In this document: positions 4,008-6,756 of the stretch, piece after piece
Position numbering within the stretch: the first letter of the stretch is position 1
Layout: every line of letters begins with the position of its first letter
From: Candidatus Egerieicola pullicola
GTDB taxonomy: Bacteria; Bacillota; Clostridia; Oscillospirales; Ruminococcaceae
Direction: 5' to 3'
NCBI GenBank assembly: GCA_018712465.1
Contig: DVGY01000018.1
Span: forward strand, 1-6,756
Length of the DNA: 6,756 bases
Made by a program: the position numbers and the translations under genes
The notes under the pieces: generated by a model
Databases searched by the model: none
Seen by the model: only the letters and a program-made list of their open reading frames with translations
Told to the model about the DNA's origin: nothing

Positions 4008-6756
4008 TTATTGAGTGTATTGGTAGTATCCTTCAGATTTGGTTTTGATAAGCGGCAGTTGGGAATCGTCCCCTTCCACTGCCACGTTGCCTAAAATCAC
4101 CTGCCGGCTCTTCACCGCCAGGGCAGCTTGGGCCCCAGATTGATAAGAGGGTTGAGCTAGGGTAAGGTCGGTAATTTGGGCGTATTGCAGATCCCCAAAT
4201 AGAGGAAGCTCCAGCCCAGTGATCTGGTGACCGTTCCCATCCAGAATGCCCATGAACCGGTGGGGAAGGTAACTGCCTTGGGTTGCGGCGATGCCGGTAA
4301 AGTCCAGATCCTCTTCTAACCGGTAGTAGCCGTAGGGATTTTCCGCCGCCAGAGTCATCAGTTGCTGTGCAGAGGTGACGGAAATTATCTGGGGGCTTTC
4401 ATAGATGCCGCCTTGGCTGAAATCTCCGGTGACCCGCTTCACCAAGCCGTAAAGCATCCGCTTGACCTGAATGGTTTCGCTGCGGGTGCCGTTTTGAGCG
4501 TCCTGTTCCATGGCTTCCCGGAACTGTTGGATCACTGTTTCGGCGTCAAAATAGGGAACTTGATCTAAATTCTCTTCCACCCTTTGGAACCGGCCCAACT
4601 TGTAGTCCTTCCAGGTGATATCGTCTTTGCCTGTAATCTGGCGCAGGGCGTCCAGGTCGGTTTTGCTGCGGGCAGACATATAGATTTGGTAGCCATCTTG
4701 GTAGCCGCCTACACCAAGCATCTCCATGCCAAGCCGCTTGAAGGCGTGGGTGTCCGGAGAGCCGTTGTCGTTGTGGGACTGATACCAGTTCATGTTGTAG
4801 AAGGACTCAAAGCCGTAGCTGCCGTCGGTGGCGGTGTTGACCTGTTCTGTGGAGCCCTTTTTCAGGTTTCGGATGGAGATCTGATGTTCCCAAAGGTCTT
4901 CCAGATCCCGGAGATCCATCTGCTGGATTTCCTCCACCGTCACATCCCGGTACTGGGTGGTAAAGGAGTCCGTGCCTCCAGGAGTGTGGGTGGCCTGTAC
5001 TGCTACCGCAGCTTGCTGTTGAGGTGTCAGCTGCAAAAAGGCTTTTGCTGCCAGGTAGTCCAGTACATATCCTGTTTCAAACATCTGGTTGTAATAACTG
5101 TGAATTTTTTCCGGAGAGTCGATCCGCTGGTAGCTGAAATTGTTGGTCATCTCCACCCCCAAATCGTTGATTTTGGAGATGTTAAATACCATACAGCCGT
5201 CCCGCATTTCCTGGGCAATGTTCCCGTCGGCATGGGCTTCGCCACCGGTGCCTTTCCGCCTTCCGGCGCCGCCGTAGAAATACCTTCCGTCCTGATTGTG
5301 AGCTGTTTCATGGCTGAAGGTAAAGAAGGCATAATCGCTGGTGCCCAAAGCTGCGTCTACCATCCAATAGACCACATTGCCGTTGGCGGAGGCGGCGCTG
5401 CCATTTTTGGCGCTGATGGTGTTGTTGGCTTCATAGACCCATTTCATCACCGGATCTCTGGTTTTGTCCTTGTCCTGGTCTCCTGCGTCAGCAGCGTCGC
5501 TTTGAGGGAAGTTCAACCGGGTGTCGTACTGGATGTTCACGAAGCTGTTGAGCACTTCAACAGAATTTTCCATCCAGGTGGAGGATACACCGTAAAAAAC
5601 TCCCATTTTCTGAGCGTATACTCGAATGATCTCTTCCATCCGCTGCCGTTCCAGTCCGTCTTTTACCAGATAGGTGGGGTAGCGGTTCATGCTGCCGACC
5701 ATTAACTGAGAGGGCATGGAAATCAGGTACATATCCTCCTGGGGAGCGGTGAGGATGGGAAGCAGAATGCTTTTTTTGCTTTCATCCAGTCCGGACAGAA
5801 TGTCCCAGATTCGATAACGGATCTCAGAAGCTCCGCCTTGGGGTGCCTGCTCCCATAGAATGCCTTCAAAGTTTTCAGCGAACCAGTCACTGGGTGTGTC
5901 GTATCCCGCCAGGCGGTAGGATAGACCGCCCAGGAAATCAGCCAGTTCCTCTCCGGTGTAACGTTTCAGAACTTGATTGTAAAAGGACACCGTTTGATGG
6001 GTTTCTCGCTGCTTGGATTCAGCCCCCAGCAGTTGTTCCGTCAACTCTAAGGCGGTGAGATCTGGGTGAATCCATGTCCCGTGGAAATAGAGCAGATCAC
6101 TCAGATTTACTCCCCGGTAGTCGATGCGGTACCATTTGTCGTAATAGTTGTAGCTGTATAGGAGTTTCTTCCAGGATTCGTCTTGAACAATCCGTTGCTG
6201 TACCAACTGCTGCACCCCAGGACTCTGGCAGTAAGTGGGGTATTCCTGCTGGGACAGCAGGTGTTCTACCAACGCTCTGAGCCTGGGCTGGACTTCTTGC
6301 TGGTAGTAGTCCCTGTACAACCGGCTTTCCTCTTCATCGGTTAGGGAGGCCAGATCCGCGGTGTAATCCCAGTCTAAAATCGGCTCCGTTACCTGATCCA
6401 GCAGGGTATCCGATAGATTTCCTACATAAAATCGAGGCTGATAACTCAGATCTAATCCCTGGATTTGGTAAACGGCTACTACCTCTCCCATGGTCTTTTT
6501 CAGAGAAACAGGATATTCCTGTTCCTTTTCCCGGTCAAACACCACCCGGATGGTTTGGATGTTCTCCAAATTGTTTTGGTGGATGCCGTTGACCAGATTT
6601 CCGTTTTGATCCAGAGGCAGTACAAACTTCACTGCCTGCACCGCCAGGGGATGATCTTCCGGCAGCCGGTTGGCATATTCCACCCAGGTACGGACATCGG
6701 AAAAGGGAAGAAGTTTGGAGAGATTAGCATACGCCTGTTCCCGCTGGGGCAGGTAT
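4008..6756 (-). CDS. M26 family zinc metalloendopeptidase (ZmpB/IgA1 protease-like), C-terminal part
   Basis: Only the last 915 residues are visible; the frame stays open through the right edge (first full codon at 6755), so the GTG at 6683 is not a real start. Numbering from 6755, the zinc site is HETAH (H482, E483, H486; bases 5298-5312) with the third ligand E506 exactly 20 residues later, the M26 spacing. The GGAGRRKGTGGE stretch between them is the family signature. The N-terminal visible part (LLPFSDVRTWVEYANRL; later SYNYYDKWYRIDY and VNLSDLLYF) matches the start of the M26 C-terminal peptidase domain as I recall it from pneumococcal Zmp proteins. The peptidase domain closes near VKRMLYGLVKRVTGDF. 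Residues 782-915 form an additional GLUG-like module. Family members are secreted or wall-bound and cleave host proteins such as IgA1 or mucin-type glycoproteins; the substrate here is unknown. Signal peptide and any anchor lie outside. There is no C-terminal LPxTG. A strong terminator follows. Confidence 0.92.
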   Translation of the reverse strand, partial: YLPQREQAYANLSKLLPFSDVRTWVEYANRLPEDHPLAVQAVKFVLPLDQNGNLVNGIHQNNLENIQTIRVVFDREKEQEYPVSLKKTMGEVVAVYQIQGLDLSYQPRFYVGNLSDTLLDQVTEPILDWDYTADLASLTDEEESRLYRDYYQQEVQPRLRALVEHLLSQQEYPTYCQSPGVQQLVQQRIVQDESWKKLLYSYNYYDKWYRIDYRGVNLSDLLYFHGTWIHPDLTALELTEQLLGAESKQRETHQTVSFYNQVLKRYTGEELADFLGGLSYRLAGYDTPSDWFAENFEGILWEQAPQGGASEIRYRIWDILSGLDESKKSILLPILTAPQEDMYLISMPSQLMVGSMNRYPTYLVKDGLERQRMEEIIRVYAQKMGVFYGVSSTWMENSVEVLNSFVNIQYDTRLNFPQSDAADAGDQDKDKTRDPVMKWVYEANNTISAKNGSAASANGNVVYWMVDAALGTSDYAFFTFSHETAHNQDGRYFYGGAGRRKGTGGEAHADGNIAQEMRDGCMVFNISKINDLGVEMTNNFSYQRIDSPEKIHSYYNQMFETGYVLDYLAAKAFLQLTPQQQAAVAVQATHTPGGTDSFTTQYRDVTVEEIQQMDLRDLEDLWEHQISIRNLKKGSTEQVNTATDGSYGFESFYNMNWYQSHNDNGSPDTHAFKRLGMEMLGVGGYQDGYQIYMSARSKTDLDALRQITGKDDITWKDYKLGRFQRVEENLDQVPYFDAETVIQQFREAMEQDAQNGTRSETIQVKRMLYGLVKRVTGDFSQGGIYESPQIISVTSAQQLMTLAAENPYGYYRLEEDLDFTGIAATQGSYLPHRFMGILDGNGHQITGLELPLFGDLQYAQITDLTLAQPSYQSGAQAALAVKSRQVILGNVAVEGDDSQLPLIKTKSEGYYQYTQ
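4011..4412 (-). other. GLUG-like beta-helix module at the C terminus of the M26 peptidase
   Basis: The last 134 residues read ISVTSAQQLMTLAAEN, then YYRLEEDLDFTG, RFMGILDGNGHQITGLELPLFG, and AQITDLTLAQPS. This is the pattern 'x-DLDF-...-F-x-G-x-LDG-x-GH-x-I-x-GL-...-LFG' of GLUG-type repeats found in surface proteins and in the N-terminal half of M26 proteases. One full unit and a degenerate second one are visible. It may serve in substrate or surface binding; this is inferred. Confidence 0.65.

Noticed and set aside
3401..4048. A 215-codon plus-strand open frame across the flavin-binding gene and the following gap.
   Set aside because: It is antisense to a well-conserved gene, runs through a promoter and a terminator, and has no recognisable domain.
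4584..5705. A 373-codon open frame on the plus strand, antisense to the M26 peptidase gene.
   Set aside because: It lies wholly opposite the conserved M26 coding sequence including the zinc site; its protein is low-complexity Val/Gly/His-rich with no domain, and no good ribosome binding site stands out.

Overview
The window looks like chromosomal DNA from a Gram-positive, probably anaerobic Firmicute, most plausibly a gut clostridium of the Ruminococcaceae/Oscillospiraceae type. Supporting signs are AGGAGG-like ribosome binding sites, sigma-A type promoters, a HemZ-type coproporphyrinogen dehydrogenase, a lipobox lipoprotein with a Ser/Thr-rich stalk, and an M26-family secreted metalloendopeptidase, a family best known from Gram-positive host-associated bacteria. 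The genus cannot be fixed from the sequence alone.

Left part, plus strand: the 3' end of a glyoxalase-II-like metallo-beta-lactamase-fold hydrolase overlaps hemZ by 17 bases, so the two are almost certainly co-transcribed and translationally coupled. After hemZ there is no clear terminator. A near-consensus promoter (TTGCAT, 17 bases, TATAAT) then drives a small coiled-coil/zinc-ribbon protein. A strong hairpin at 2621-2662 ends this unit and also serves the convergent gene on the other strand.

Middle part, minus strand: a lipoprotein with two PepSY-like domains (2672-3310) and a pyridoxamine-5'-phosphate-oxidase-like flavin-binding protein (3419-3811) each have their own recognisable promoter and ribosome binding site. 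The 196-base gap at 3812-4007 holds the promoter of the second gene, a 7-bp inverted repeat of unknown function, and the terminator of the next gene.

Right part, minus strand: 4008 to the right edge is the C-terminal 915 residues of a large M26 (ZmpB/IgA1-protease family) zinc metallopeptidase. The complete HExxH-x20-E zinc site is present, and an extra GLUG-like module sits at the extreme C terminus. Its N terminus, secretion signal and any wall anchor lie outside the window.

The genes fall into a housekeeping unit (hydrolase, haem synthesis), small envelope or redox genes, and a host-interaction protease. I see no CRISPR array, insertion sequence, tRNA or rRNA, and no convincing new multi-gene system. 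The most interesting items are the M26 protease with its unusual C-terminal module, a repeat-flanked promoter in front of the zinc-ribbon gene, and a perfect 12-bp tandem duplication at the hydrolase/hemZ junction.
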